A stretch of 64,000 bases of DNA, from assembly GCA_010909165.1 (NCBI GenBank), contig MU008205.1:248001-312000 (forward strand), read 5' to 3'. Made by a program: the position numbers and the translations under genes. Positions within the stretch are counted from its first letter, which is position 1. Every line of letters begins with the position of its first letter. Shown here piece after piece: positions 11,040 to 22,794 of this stretch. Source of the stretch: Anthoceros angustus (Eukaryota; Streptophyta; Anthocerotopsida; Anthocerotales; Anthocerotaceae). The notes beneath the pieces are model-generated. The model saw only the letters and a list, made by a program, of their open reading frames with translations, was not told the DNA's origin and did not search any database.

Positions 11040-11720
11040 GTCTGCGGCCTGCGAAGGCTGAGCGAGGGCTTTCGCATCTGTTGCCGCACCTTTGGGAAGC
11101 AAAGAGGACATGTGAAGGGTTGGTGGAGTTGTTAGAGTTGCTCTGACGGCTGGACTCCTCTTCAAGTAGTGCACCTACAACTTCTGTGAGGGTGATAGTT
11201 GAGGCGGCTTGTCTCAAGGTGGCATTTTGTGAACTCACGAAGGTTCGATACTCTCATGGCATGGAAGTCAACAACGCCATGGCTGCCGACAGCTCTGTGA
11301 TCATAGTACCACAAGCAGCAAGTTTTGCTTTGAGAAAGCAAAAATGGTTAAGGTGTTGCTCAACTGACTCATTATAGCTCATGTGCAGGCTGTAGAAGTT
11401 CCTCGGGGCCATGATCAGCGAAATTGAACTAGATGGTTGGAACATGTGCTGAAAAGTCTTCCAAACGCCATGTGAGGTTGGCTCCCCCGCCGTGTGTTGT
11501 AGCATACTCTTATCCTGTGCTGTGACAATTATTGCTCTGGCCTTCTTATCGCGCTTAGTCCAAGCTAGCATTACATCAGCGGTGACACCAGTAGGGAGTT
11601 TGTCCGTGCTGTCAGCAATCTCCATCAGTTCGTATTCCTCTAGGATTAAAGACATCCGCACATGCTAGATATCATAATCGATGCCATCAAATCAATCTCT
11701 ATCTCAGAAGTCTATCTTGA
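11040..11720 (-). pseudogene. Copia gag remnant
   Basis: The longest open part (11254-11661, minus) is a Ty1/copia gag of the UBN2/retrotran_gag type: RMSLILEEYELMEI, then WTKRDKKARAIIV, then a helix around SVEQHLNHFCFLKAKLAA and the LLTSMP end. Upstream (to about 11720) the frame continues with stops through FDGIDYDI.HVRM, the usual gag N-terminus. Downstream (11026-11238) it continues as SSQNATLRQAASTITLTEVV, so at least one frameshift separates the parts. The zinc-knuckle part is not recognisable. Confidence 0.8.
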
Positions 11721-12333
11721 TGGTCGACATGACAAATGGAGGTAAGGTGGGAACCACAAGTCGTGGTCTGCCTGGCAGTTTAGATGGGGTTCAAATAGAA
11801 TATATGTCAGTGAGGAGAGCTATCTAAGACGAGGTATTGCCTACCTACCAAGAATGGACAAAGAGACTAATGATGGCTAGGAGGCTAGGCTTTAGGAGCG
11901 TCGGGGAGGTGAGTACTGACGATGATCTGGAGGAGTTTGTCTAATTGTGATTCAACGCAGAGAAGTTGTAGGTGGAAATACTTGGATGTGGCAGGAATCG
12001 ACAGTGGGTGGTAGGATGTCGAGGGACACCCATGATGATGTTTGGCTATGGTGACGGGGTGTGTTCGGTAGGAGAATTGTTGGGCTGTGTCGCGGCTTTG
12101 CGGCGTCGGGCATTGCGCACAGCAGTACGCTCCAAATTCCGGAAACCCCACATGCAATCACAATAGATTGTGTAGGTTGGTCCCGGTGCGAAAAATGGCA
12201 AGCCACGGGTGTCTGGTTGCGCGACATCGCAGCTGATTCAAGACTGAAATTGCACTATGATGCTGAGCAGAATTGGAGCCATCAATGCTCGTGCGTGGCT
12301 CCGGCTGGGAGGCTTCAGCAGAGCGCGGCGCAC

Positions 12334-12346
12334 GGCTGTAATACCA
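12334..12346 (-). other. Primer binding site of the copia remnant
   Basis: The minus strand reads TGGTATTACAGCC. This is close to the TGGTATCAGAGC sequence complementary to the initiator tRNA-Met 3' end, which most plant copia elements use. It sits just inside the upper LTR remnant, where such a site should be. Confidence 0.5.
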
Positions 12347-12543
12347 TAAAGAGGAGCACGGATGAGCGAAAGGAATAAATGCATTGATGAGCGCAGTACA
12401 ATTACATGCCCTACCGGAGCAGGTAATGGTTAGTAACCGTGCCAACTGAGCCTAGAACTGTTTTATGCAGTTGAGGCATTTGGCAAGGGCAATGAGGGGT
12501 CATACGGTAAAAGTATATCTGTCCATCACTTTCTATCACTATA
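12347..12543 (-). repeat. Copia-type 5' LTR remnant
   Basis: Direct repeat of 10280-10399, starting on the minus strand with TATAGTGATAGAAAGTGATG and ending next to the primer site. It contains an extra segment (about 12453-12518) absent from the other LTR. Divergence and indels between the LTRs point to an old insertion. Confidence 0.6.
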
Positions 12544-12560
12544 ATTCGCCCCACGATCGC

Positions 12561-12740
12561 CCATCTTGAAATTACCCATTCGTCTCTCTTATGGATAGGA
12601 TTAAGCCATCTTGAAATTACCCACTCGCCTCTCTTATTGATAGGATTAAGCCATCTTGAAATTACCCACTCGCCTCTCTTATTGATAGGATTAAGCCATC
12701 TTGAAATTACCCACTCGCCTCTCTTATTGGTAGGAGTAAC
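12561..12740. repeat. 45-bp minisatellite, four units
   Basis: CCATCTTGAAATTACCCA starts at 12561, 12606, 12651 and 12696, exactly 45 bases apart. Because 45 is a multiple of three, the minus strand stays open through it and encodes a 15-residue repeat (KRGEWVISRWLNPIN). I consider that a by-product, not a gene. Confidence 0.95.
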
Positions 12741-14400
12741 ATCGATTAAGTATGCTTGTTTAATTAGAAACATTTTTTAGTGTAGGCTTAATTAGAAACG
12801 TTAACGGAGTGACAAACGTGGACTGGCAGTGTGCTGCACATGCAACCTCATATTGAGATGGGCAACCGTATGGCATGAATGATGGATGGCTGTATGGATG
12901 TCTGCCCGCTATTGTGGGGCCATCGGCGTTTCTAGGCCTTTTCCTTGCAAGGCTGCCACTGTGCATATTGGCGGGGTCACATATCGACGGGCGAGTTACC
13001 GGATGGTGGGCCCGACTGCGTGGTGCGCGTCCACATTGAGTCATCCAGTTCGTAATGTTAAAGAGGCTCCGGGCTGTGAGGATATGGGAGAAATGAGTTG
13101 GGTAGTGTAACCGTCTTGCATATGACCACAAGATGGTCCACTTTCTTATACAACGATAAGTTAAGCAGAGATGATGCATCTGAAAAAGGAGAACACATTT
13201 TGTGTGGGAGCGGATGTGCAGCTCTGAAATCTGCCCCCTGCCTTGGGAGGTTGCTAAACCAAGATACGTCGCAGAAGCTTGAAAGGCAGTGGTTCTCCTA
13301 TACGCTTATCAGAACAGAGAAGCCAATTAGAGCCCAGTGCTTGTGCAGCGGCATGCTCGTCAGAAGTTCGCTGCTGGCATTGCCTCAAGGTCCTGCTCTT
13401 TCCGGACTGCAGCATCATACTCCTAAAACCGACTGGTTGGAGATTTCGGAGGTGAACTGTCCCCAATTCAGGGTTTAGACATTTGTCTGAGGTAGTGAAG
13501 CTGGGTCAGCAGGGCGCCCATCGCCAACACGCCACCAGACCTCGCGAAGGAAGAGTAGCTGATCTTCAACCTTTAAGAACCCCATGCCTGCTGGAATACA
13601 TATCCCGAGTCAAGACTTGAGTCCAGCCATAAAGGACCGCCCCCTGCGAACCATTTCCACCGCCGCCACGGCTCGTTCTTCGATGCACGTCCTCCATCTG
13701 ATTTGGCTTCCCTGACGTCGCTGGGCACCTGGAACCCGTAGGTGCAACTGCGATTGCACTGCGACGCGCCTGGCAACACTCCTGGCGGCACGACACAAAC
13801 TACAACACTCTCCTGGAAATCTCAAGAACAGAGCACTCCCACGCTCAGCCCTTCAATCTGCCAAAATCGGCCAGCCCTGAGACTGCCAACCTTAGCCGCT
13901 GCTCCAGATTCGAACTCCCAAGGAGCACACCAGCACAACAACCCAGAGAAGCACGGTGGCCCACCGGACATCTCATAAACTCACGCAACTCCAACCAAGG
14001 AGATCTGGCGTGAACAAGAAGCCATCATGTGAAAGACCCTCTTCCAGCCTCACAACGACACGGCCAGCCTGAAAAGCCGAATCACCTTCATCCCATCACC
14101 CCATTCGTACTTCATCGCAATGGGCAAACAGTAAAATCTCAGCCTAGGGTTCTCTGCAAAAGCACAAAACTCCACTGTCAGGTCTGAAACCACGACAAGC
14201 CAAGCCAAGCCATCCACAATCAAAGACAACATACGGCATATACCCTGTTCTTGGCGAGGCAGTCCCTGAGTTTCTTCTCCAAAATCCCGCACCCACCCGC
14301 CCGTTTCTCCATGCACTCCCACAGCGGAGCACAGTCGCATTCCGGCTCCAATTCTGTCTCTGCACAAGCACCGCAGCATCGGCCAGGCACATCTCAGATT
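12741..14400. other. Intergenic, no gene recognised
   Basis: Frames such as 13098-13478 (+) and 12760-13179 (-) have no recognisable domain, splice structure or codon bias. Nothing else stands out. Confidence 0.5.
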
Positions 14401-14403
14401 CGG

Positions 14404-14727
14404 CTACTGAATCTCAAAAAAAACTCCGTCGTGGTCACCTTGAACTCCAGAGTCGGGCACCGTGGCCAGCTGCGGGGAGGAAGGCAGGGCAGCGGGGGAC
14501 GCCGAGTGATGCAGCAACAACAAAGAGCCCGCAGCAGTAGCCGCAGCTGCTGCTGTGATGCCTGCCGCAGCTTTGATGCCGACTGAGGGCGCGCTTCCAG
14601 ACATCTCTGCTCCTTGCTCTTCCTCTTCCTCTTCCTCTTCCTCTTCCTCTTCCTCTTCCTCTTCCTCTTCCTCTTTCCCGTTGTGAGCAATGCCAAGCAA
14701 AGCGCAAATCTCAGCCTGTTTTTTCAC
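14404..14727 (-). CDS. Possible small acidic protein with poly-Glu run
   Basis: A 107-residue minus-strand frame opens with MKKQAEICALLGIAHNG, passes through a run of 19 Glu encoded by a (GGAAGA)n microsatellite, then MSGSAPSVGIKAAAG, an Ala/Leu-rich hydrophobic stretch (about residues 50-73) and a short polar tail. It lies divergently 0.5 kb upstream of the INO80C gene. Either it is an unknown small gene or the frame stays open only because the hexamer repeat has no stop. I recognise no family. Confidence 0.2.
   Translation of the reverse strand: MKKQAEICALLGIAHNGKEEEEEEEEEEEEEEEEEEEQGAEMSGSAPSVGIKAAAGITAAAAATAAGSLLLLHHSASPAALPSSPQLATVPDSGVQGDHDGVFFEIQ
14617..14675. repeat. (CTCTTC)n microsatellite
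   Basis: About ten near-perfect copies of a hexamer (CTCTTC/GAAGAG). Confidence 0.95.
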
Positions 14728-15227
14728 TCTCGTTCGTTTGCTGCACTGCTCAAAATTCGCCTACAGAACCAATTTGTATTGCCACGCCGAGAAGCCGAGA
14801 ATCCGAGAAAAGGCGCATGCTCCTCGCCACGCCACCGTGGCACGCTCACCTACACATCAGCATCAACAGTAAAGTTTGTTGTTTGTGGAGTTGCACGTCT
14901 TACTCAGGGTTTCGGATTTAACCTAAAATTATAAAATAATAATATGAACTTTTTGACAATCCTCAAACAGCGGATTGCAATTTGCCTAGTCCTCGTTGTT
15001 GCTGCATTGAATTCTGAATCTCTCTACGAGTCTACATACCCAGGTGTCTTCGGCTAGGTGGTACATATATAACACCTAGTAGGTCTTGCTGAATTGGGAA
15101 TCTCTCCAGTACGTAAACGGTCACGAGGCCTGAAGAACAGGAATGAAAACGCAGACCCTCTTCTACGTCATGTGCAGGTGGTGGTGAAGTGGTAGCTGGA
15201 AGCTAGTTGGTCAGGCGAGTGCTATCC

Positions 15228-15731
15228 ATGGTGAAGCATCCAGCTTCTCCAGCCGAGAAGGCGCGCGGCTCCGGAAGCGGCAGCCTCTCAGTCTCGAAGA
15301 AGGGAAGCGCAGGGTCAGCATCCAAGGAAGCCGCGGCGTCCGGGGCGGCAGCTGGATACCCTGAGCTAGCGGACTACGATTTGATTCTGCCTTCGTCTTT
15401 GCCTTTCAAGCGGGCTCACCAAGCTGGGGACCGACACGGCAAGGGCCAGAACAGAGGGAAGCACTGGAAGCACTTGAAGCAGATTCTGCAGGCGGAGAAT
15501 TACCACTTGTATCCTGCCAACCAGCCAAACTATGTGAACATCGAAGCTCCTCCGTCTGCCTACCCTGCCAAGAAGTACTGTGACATCACGGGCTTTGAGG
15601 CGCCCTACACGGATCCCAGAACAAAGCTCCGGTATGCCAATGTCGAGACTTTCAAGAAAATTAGGTTCATGCCCGAGAACCAGGTTCAGGGTTACCTCGC
15701 TCTTAGAAATGCGTCAGTGATTTTGAAGTAG
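15228..15731 (+). CDS. IES6: INO80 complex subunit C (Ies6/INO80C, YL1 C-terminal domain)
   Basis: A 167-residue intronless protein. The N-terminal 45 residues are Ser/Ala/Gly-rich and disordered. The middle has PSSLPFKRAHQ and a basic stretch GKHWKHLKQIL. The C-terminal third is a YL1_C domain: KKYCDITGFEAPYTDPRTKL, then RYANVETFKKIRFMP and a Gln/Tyr-Leu end. In animals and yeast this subunit sits with Arp5 in the INO80 chromatin remodeller, which exchanges H2A.Z and slides nucleosomes; length and domain position match Ies6, not the much longer SWR1 subunit YL1/Swc2. I chose the ATG at 15228 because the open frame upstream of it (to 15207) has no other ATG. The neighbouring paladin gene converges on it from the other strand, with the stop codons about 0.6 kb apart. 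Confidence 0.85.
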   Translation: MVKHPASPAEKARGSGSGSLSVSKKGSAGSASKEAAASGAAAGYPELADYDLILPSSLPFKRAHQAGDRHGKGQNRGKHWKHLKQILQAENYHLYPANQPNYVNIEAPPSAYPAKKYCDITGFEAPYTDPRTKLRYANVETFKKIRFMPENQVQGYLALRNASVILK

Positions 15732-16315
15732 CATTCACCGTGGCCTGCACTACTGCTTGGACTGGATTGGATTGCAGTGCCTTGCGCAGAGTGAGCGGGG
15801 CACATTTTGGAGTGAGTCATTTGTAAACTGGAGAAAATGACGTAATTCAATGCAACTTGTATAAAGTACATAGAGCTATTTGCAAATATCTATTCTACCT
15901 GGGCTCATATGCCTGGTGCCTATGTAATCTATACAGTGATTGCTAACCCGAAAATTGTCAGAGGCGAATAGATACCTCCTAGTGGAGGTAGACCGCCCTA
16001 AAAGCCTCTCGGGCCAAGTGTGTTACAAACCAGTACCTAATTGTGTTACAACTCTCCTGTTTTTTCTTCTGCGAGTCTGCACGCTCGAGGCCCATCAACG
16101 TGCTACTATACATCGGATCCGTTGGTTTGCAAAATCTCCTTCACGAGCCAGTAACTATGGACAGTGGTATTTACAGCGAGGGCCTGCCCACGTACATACA
16201 GGGGTTGTGATGAGCGCTCCGTTAACCAGCAGTGAAAAGATTAGATGTGTACAGCTAAGTGCGAATGGACGAGGAAGTACCTTGCAGGGGTGGAAAGGAA
16301 AACATAGCTAGGATG
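15732..16315. other. Convergent 3' region between IES6 and paladin genes
   Basis: AT-rich with no convincing gene; expected to hold both 3' UTRs. The frame 15940-16311 (+) shows no domain and overlaps the paladin 3' side. Confidence 0.5.
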
Positions 16316-19300
16316 TCACTCCAGTTTGAGATTGTCGCACAAATGCCCGAGCTCTGGGCGAGCCTGCATCCAAGCTGCAAAGGCGGTTTCTCCCGCAAAA
16401 GTGGTACCTTGCAATGCTACTTTGTTGTACAGGTATGACCGGTATGCGATCAAGAAGAAGTAGCGCCTGCATTGTTACGAATAGATTATCAAGTTGACGC
16501 TTGAGGAAGCTAGAAAGCTTGGGTGCAACGAGGGCTGCCAGCAGAAGAGCCAGTACCTTAAGGCTTTGATGCCCATATCATGGAGGAAAGCTCTACGCTC
16601 ATCATCCCCTGCCGCGCAATCCTCGAGCTGCTGTTTATAGAAGAATACGTCGTCTCGCAAATTCCCTGCTCCTTCACACCTTCATTTCAATCAATCAAGA
16701 CCAAAAGTTCGTGTTAGACGCTGTAGCTCAAGGTGAGGTCGCATGAAAGACGACGGACATTCCTGATACCTGTCGATAACGGCATCCACTTCGGCTTTGC
16801 TGACGGGCCCGTTGGCAATTACTCGAGTTAAGCTTAGGACATCCCTATAATCACCTTGTCGGAAAGCCTCCTTATTCTCTGTAGGCCTCACTATGACTTC
16901 CGGGAGTGAAGCCAAAGCACTGATATCCACGGGTCCAGAAGATGAACTGGATGCAGCTCTCAGCTGGTCATCGGCCTGCAGTCTGAGACAAGTGATAGCC
17001 ATCGCATATGCTACACCCCCAAAGCCCGTGTGAGACACGAAGAAGTACTCCACTTGACTGCCAGCCCTACCAGGACAACCAAGAGAAGTTTAGAAAGATG
17101 CCGAAAGACCGCTGCAGGATGGACAGAAACACGCCTGTACATGCATCTACCAACTTGAGGTAAAGTAATGGGAACACTGTAGGGCGTGAGGTAGACATAC
17201 TCATCCAGTCGTCGTTGAATAGCATCCACATCAACAGCCAAAGGGGCCCTCTCTCTTGTGAGAGGCACTCTGTCATAATCGACACTATAGCCTTCTGCCT
17301 TTAGTGATGCATACACCTCGAAAGGTGTTTTGACGTCTTCAGGTGTGAGAGATTCCCAGTAGCCGATGATGTCTGACTGATTGGTTACTGGATTGAATTC
17401 CTCCCGGTGCAGAAGCATACGGCCCCCATTGCGTGCAGCCTCTACAAGAATGTCTTCCTTCAACCTGCTCTCCAGCTGCACAACCTGGGAGTTCAAATGC
17501 ACCACACCATGAGGTCAAGCACGCTGCAGAGGACACTAAAATGATATAGAACTGCGCAATGAGACTCACCACGGGACCTTTGATCCCCACGTGTTTCAAG
17601 GTGCTCACAGGCTGGTCAAGTTCACGTAGTACAAACGGATTTCCATGAATATAGACTACAGCTTCTTCCCTGAGGTCTGTAACCACAGCTTTCTGGCTCT
17701 CAACACCCCCAGGAGAGGGCTTGTGCTGTAGGTGAGCCAGTACAGCTTTGATGCCATCCACTGTAGGCGTTGCCATACTGTGGACAGGAACACCACCAAC
17801 CTGACATTGTTTTCAAAAAATGTACAGAACCTGAAAATGAGTGTGACATCCAAGGAAGAAAGTAAAACTTGCAACACTAAGTACCACATACAGGGTTGGT
17901 TTCTCAAGAAACAAACTCTGCGCTTGCAATTGCAAAAACCAAAAGTCTGTGCTTGCACTACCTTCCAAACGTTGGGTGCCCCAGGAATGGGCACATGATC
18001 TGCCGATGTCTTCTGGCCAGGGAAGAAATACATTTTCAGAATAGCACGCTTCCCCAACACAGCTCCATTGCGAGCTTTAACAATAGCTTCCATGACCTCA
18101 CCCTCATTATTCTCACTGCAGGTTTTGAAGTCTACTTCCTGCAAGGAAGCATTGTGAGCATCTCTCGCCATAAACAAGGCAATTAGATGTGGCAAATACA
18201 GATCAGAGAAGATCAGAAAATTTACTTACTGGGATTGTAAACACACGTGCTGGCCGCAACCGCATGCTCCACTTCATCTGACGGACTTCTGGCCGTTGAC
18301 GAATCCAGGCTTTAAAGGTAGAGCATGGGAGGCCATGCTGACAGAAACCATCAAAAGCTTCACTGCCTAGATACGATGCCAATGCAATCAACATGAAGTA
18401 GCGCTCCAGATATTCAACTCCTCGATTTAGAGATGCTCTCCTCGTGTGGTGCTCCAAGTTTTGCTGATTGAAAGATTTTCTATAGTGCAGAACAGCCTTT
18501 CGTAAATTCTGCATTGCAGCACACCTATCAATAACAGCGTCTAGGGCCTCTCTGCTTTCAATGCCATTTGCCAATAGCCTGGTTATTTTTCTGACGATGG
18601 GAATATCATCCATGACAAATCCAGCCAGGGATCTGCTCCGTTCCAACCTTAGATCCTCTCGGGGTGAAATAGCATCCATGTCTGGGGTCTCACTATTGCC
18701 CTCCTCCCCACTACTAGATCCAGAATCTGCATCTGCTGTTTCTCCCAACAGCGCTTGCATCCGCAGAGGCCTACCATAATCACAACGTAGCTTCACTAAG
18801 CATGCAATAACTGTTCCTGTGGTGGTGCGCCCACGCCCCATCTGCCGAATTGCAACAAGTTAGGTTAGCACCACCCCATTACGATGTTCTAGCAGCTCAC
18901 AACGCAGGAAAAAACAGAAAGATCTGAATACCTGGCAGTTGAATACAAATGCGGTATTTTTAGGAGCTGCCGCAATCCTAACAGAAATGCTATCAAAGTC
19001 AGAACTCTTTGGTGCCTTTCCATCAGTTATGGGCACACGAGCATACTCAACAAGGTACCCTTCAGCTTCCAAGCCCTTGTACACCTCCAGCGGTGTCTGT
19101 ACAGTTCCCCCATGGACCTGTTCCCAGGCATCGAAAATCTGTCCCTCCTCCGTTTCATGGTTCACCATAATTGCTCCCCCGTACCTATCAGCCTCCCTAA
19201 GAATATCTTCCTTCAGGCGTGCCTCCATTTGTTGAACTCTTTCCCTGTCTATGCCCTGGACAATGAACCAGCAAAGTATGGCACAATCAGTAAAAGTATC

Positions 19301-22300
19301 CTACAGCTTCATTGAATTTGTCAAAACATTCACTCAGCGTCAAGTGTAAACTTACTGTATATTCCAGCATATTCTTGTACGGCCGTTCAACTTCTCGAAG
19401 CACGAATGGTTTCCCATTGATGTAAACCACAGGCTCCTCCCTCATGTTGTGCCATAACACAGTTCGCCCCGTGTTCCCACAACCAACTCTGTGAAGTACT
19501 GCCCGAATACCATCAATGGTTGGGTTGGCTACACCATACACAGGAAAACCTACAACCTCTCTAAAATTAGGGGCCCCTTCAACTCTTTCTGGCAGATGTA
19601 AGTTCTGGCATCCTGGACAGTGATCACTTTTCAGTACTGTCTGCCTGCCAAGGACTGCGCCATTTCTGGATCCAACAACAGTCTCCATATTAGTGGGACG
19701 TCCTCCAGTCACAGCTGTCCTTTCAATTAGTCCAGGAGGGTTGTTACCATAACCCAGAGCTCCCATAGGATCCCGCCTCAGAAGCCTGCAAATATTTGAT
19801 ACCAGCAGCAGGCTGTCAGCAACGTCCTATTTTTTCACTTTGACAATTTATTCCCTATCAACTGTTGACCACAATGACAAACACTCAGAACACTGTCATG
19901 TTCGAATAGAGCAGTCAACATACGACTCCCCACACAACCATTGATCAGCCAGTTTTTTACCTGCGAAGGACACTGTACAGCTCAGGACGCGCTGCCATCC
20001 ACTGCTGAAACCCACCATGACTGGGCTGTCGATCTTTCGATAGTGCTGACTGATCAGTGTGTATGTACACTGCAAAGCAAATGAGAAAATAATAGCGTTC
20101 CAAGTACTCAACAAAGTACGAAAGAGCTGCCTCGCGCTTCTTCTCATCTGCTTGACGCTGTATGCTATTACGATAATTTGCTATCGCCTCTCGAAGGTTC
20201 TGCAATGCACAATTAACAGGAAGTTCACAAAGAGGTTTGGCAAGCAACAAGGGGTAAAAGCATCTCCAACCAGAGAACAAACATTCAAGGTTCAAAATCT
20301 AACCTGCATGGCAGAGCACTTGTCGATAACTTTGTCAACCTGGCGCTTGCTCTCAACACTACCCTGTGGATTATAACCCAGACATGTAAAATTTCATGTG
20401 CTTCTTCTTGTAACAAGATGAAGGAACAACGACCACGTTTTTGACTCGAACGCACCTCTAAAACTCGCATGAGGCTTCGAATCACAGTGTATTCACCTCT
20501 TCTGATAGATTCCTCAGAATCTGGAACCTCATGAACGGCCTCGGCTACAAAGTCATGCACCTGCCCAGCAGAACTTGTTCGTGGAATACCTGAATCAAAA
20601 GAACAAGCGAGTTCACTCCCATTCTCATTGATGGCCATTTTCCTGTTACCTGAGAGCAAGCATGACTCTGAAGCAAACTTTGCACCACTCAAATTATTAC
20701 CTGTTGACCTGGTACGGCGTAGGTGAACTAGTGTTGCAATCACCATGCCGGTTGTTGTGCGACCTCGTCCCATTTGGCAGTTGAATACCAATGCTGTCCC
20801 AACCTCAACATGAGAAATACGCTGAACCTGCCGAAACCCAAACAGTATTTAAGCCAACATCAACCCTAGAGACACATGAGCTGCAGAGGCTGCCAGAGGG
20901 TATGTCTGTAGCTAAACAGAAGCATGCAGGCAGAGTAGTTAAATAGGCTAACCAGAAGATCAAAATCGCGCTCCTTGGGAGATTTTTCATCTGTAATTGG
21001 CACTCTTTCATAATCAACTTTGTAGCCTTCAGCCTGCAAAGCCTCATACACCTGTGTAGCATATAACAACGTTCGTTAAAAGGATGTCCAAAGCATCAGA
21101 CAGCCAGGTAACCCAGTTGCCTAGATGGGTTGTGTAACAACTGAAATTGGAAACCAGACTTGAGAGATTTACCTCCAGAGGGGTGAGGACTGAGTCTGGG
21201 CCAATGGGTTCCCACTGGTCGACCATCTGGCCATCTGGAAGTTCGTCGGTTACCAATACCTTTTTCTTGTACCTGCTCTTCAAATCCACAAGAGACTTAA
21301 GGGAAAGCGGAATGAGCTGAGCTTGAAAACAAGATATTTGGAAGTCCAGAGCTTTTACATCTTGCCTCAGACTGAACCATACCTTGCAGCCTCCCGCAAC
21401 ACATCTTGCTTGAGTCGAGCTTCCATTTGCTCCACTCTTGATCTGTTAATGCCCTGCACAACACGCAATACCCAACACCCATGAGGGTCCGCCCAAAGCA
21501 GTATAGTACTGGGCATAATTAGCACAGTATCCCACTCTGAAGTTTCAGCTGGCTGATGGATGCACACAACGCTGGAGCTACTTGAAAAAACCTGCTTTCA
21601 GAAATGGACCACATAGGGGACGGTCAAGCAAGGGGACAGAGTCAAGGAAGGATTAGTGCAGACATCATGATGGACACACACCCTGCCGTAAATACATGCT
21701 GCTGTTTCATGCCTCGCTTTTACAGTAACACGCAAGGAGAGGCACGTGGAGTGTCCAATTCCAATAATCGCCCTAAGACTTGACCTCAGCCATCTCCAGG
21801 TGGAACCAATGTGCATGGTCGTTCCTCAGCACTCCCATGGCTGGCCTGCCACCACAGGTTCCCTTTGAGCTTATGCTCAAAGACTCACTTTCCCTACACT
21901 GTATACCTAGGTTCGCACCAATCAAACAACAGCTAACAGGACAAGACACAAGTCCTGGCAGAAACCTACAACATTCTCCAAACTTAAGCATAGCCTCGTG
22001 GACCCAGCAACACCAAGCAAGACGAGAGGGCACAAATGAATTATTCAAGCTAGGGGACTTGGGTCGGTAGAGAAGGGCGCCAACCGTGTACTCAAGATTT
22101 GAAAACGGACGTTCCACCTCTCGCAGGACGTAAGGTCTCCCATTGATGTAGATGACCTACGGGCAAGGCCAAGGCAATGCAATTATCAATTAGAGTGCTT
22201 GACGATGGACAGCACATTTTGGACCCAGCTTGTGAAATTCTTATGCCACAACGACTGCTTAGTTCCTTACCGGTTCCTCGCGCAAATTATGCCAGAGTAC

Positions 22301-22794
22301 TTGTTTGCCGCCGTATCTAGTGGCCCCGACGAGATCGAGCACCCTGCGGATTCCATCCACAGTAGGGATAGCCACTCCAAACACCGGAAACGATCCAACC
22401 TGTCGACATCAGTAGACATCTTAGTCCAGTCCATGGATGCGCGCACGCAGCCGGGAGGGTGCAAAATTGTGCTCTTAGCGACAAGACGAGCTAGCGAGAA
22501 ACGCGATTTGTGCCTACGACGGAACCTCCGCCCTAGTGTCAGATGCTTAGCTAGTTGGAAACAGCCACGACAAGAAGCTCAGCATTTGAGCAAACACTGC
22601 CAGGCCACACGACAGCAGCAAAGCTTGCTTCAAGAACCCGATACCTGACGGTAATTTGGCGCACCATCAACATGAGGCAGGAGGCGTTTATTCTGGCATC
22701 CGGGAAAGTGATCGCTTTTCAAGATAGTTTTCTTCCCTAAAACCGAGCCTCCTCTGGTCATGATCACATGCTCCGGCTCCCGAGGCGATCCCAT
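16316..22794 (-). CDS. PALD: Paladin-like protein with three PTP-like phytase domains
   Basis: Eighteen exons: 22794-22645, 22399-22271, 22156-22085, 21453-21383, 21272-21173, 21051-20953, 20827-20456, 20363-20304, 20199-19961, 19785-19356, 19255-18932, 18841-18230, 18138-17962, 17800-17570, 17484-17201, 17066-16770, 16679-16557, 16466-16316. All have GT-AG borders; the sum is 3921 bases, 1306 residues, no internal stop. The protein is three repeats of the same unit: a SVLGKKTILKSDHFPGCQ-type start, a GVAIPTVDGIRRVL helix, VIYINGRPYVLREVERP, and then the phosphatase loop. Repeats 1 and 2 keep the CX5R loop (C224-R230 and C681-R687, CQMGRGRTTTG). Repeat 3 has SHTGFGG at 1128-1134, with Ser for Cys and Gly for Arg, so it should be inactive. 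Animal PALD1 and bacterial PTP-like phytases are the named relatives; the plant substrate is not known from sequence. Confidence 0.9.

Noticed and set aside
12411-12773. 120-codon minus-strand ORF over the 45-bp repeat
   Set aside because: Open only because the repeat unit is a multiple of three and lacks stops; no start context, domain or splice partner.
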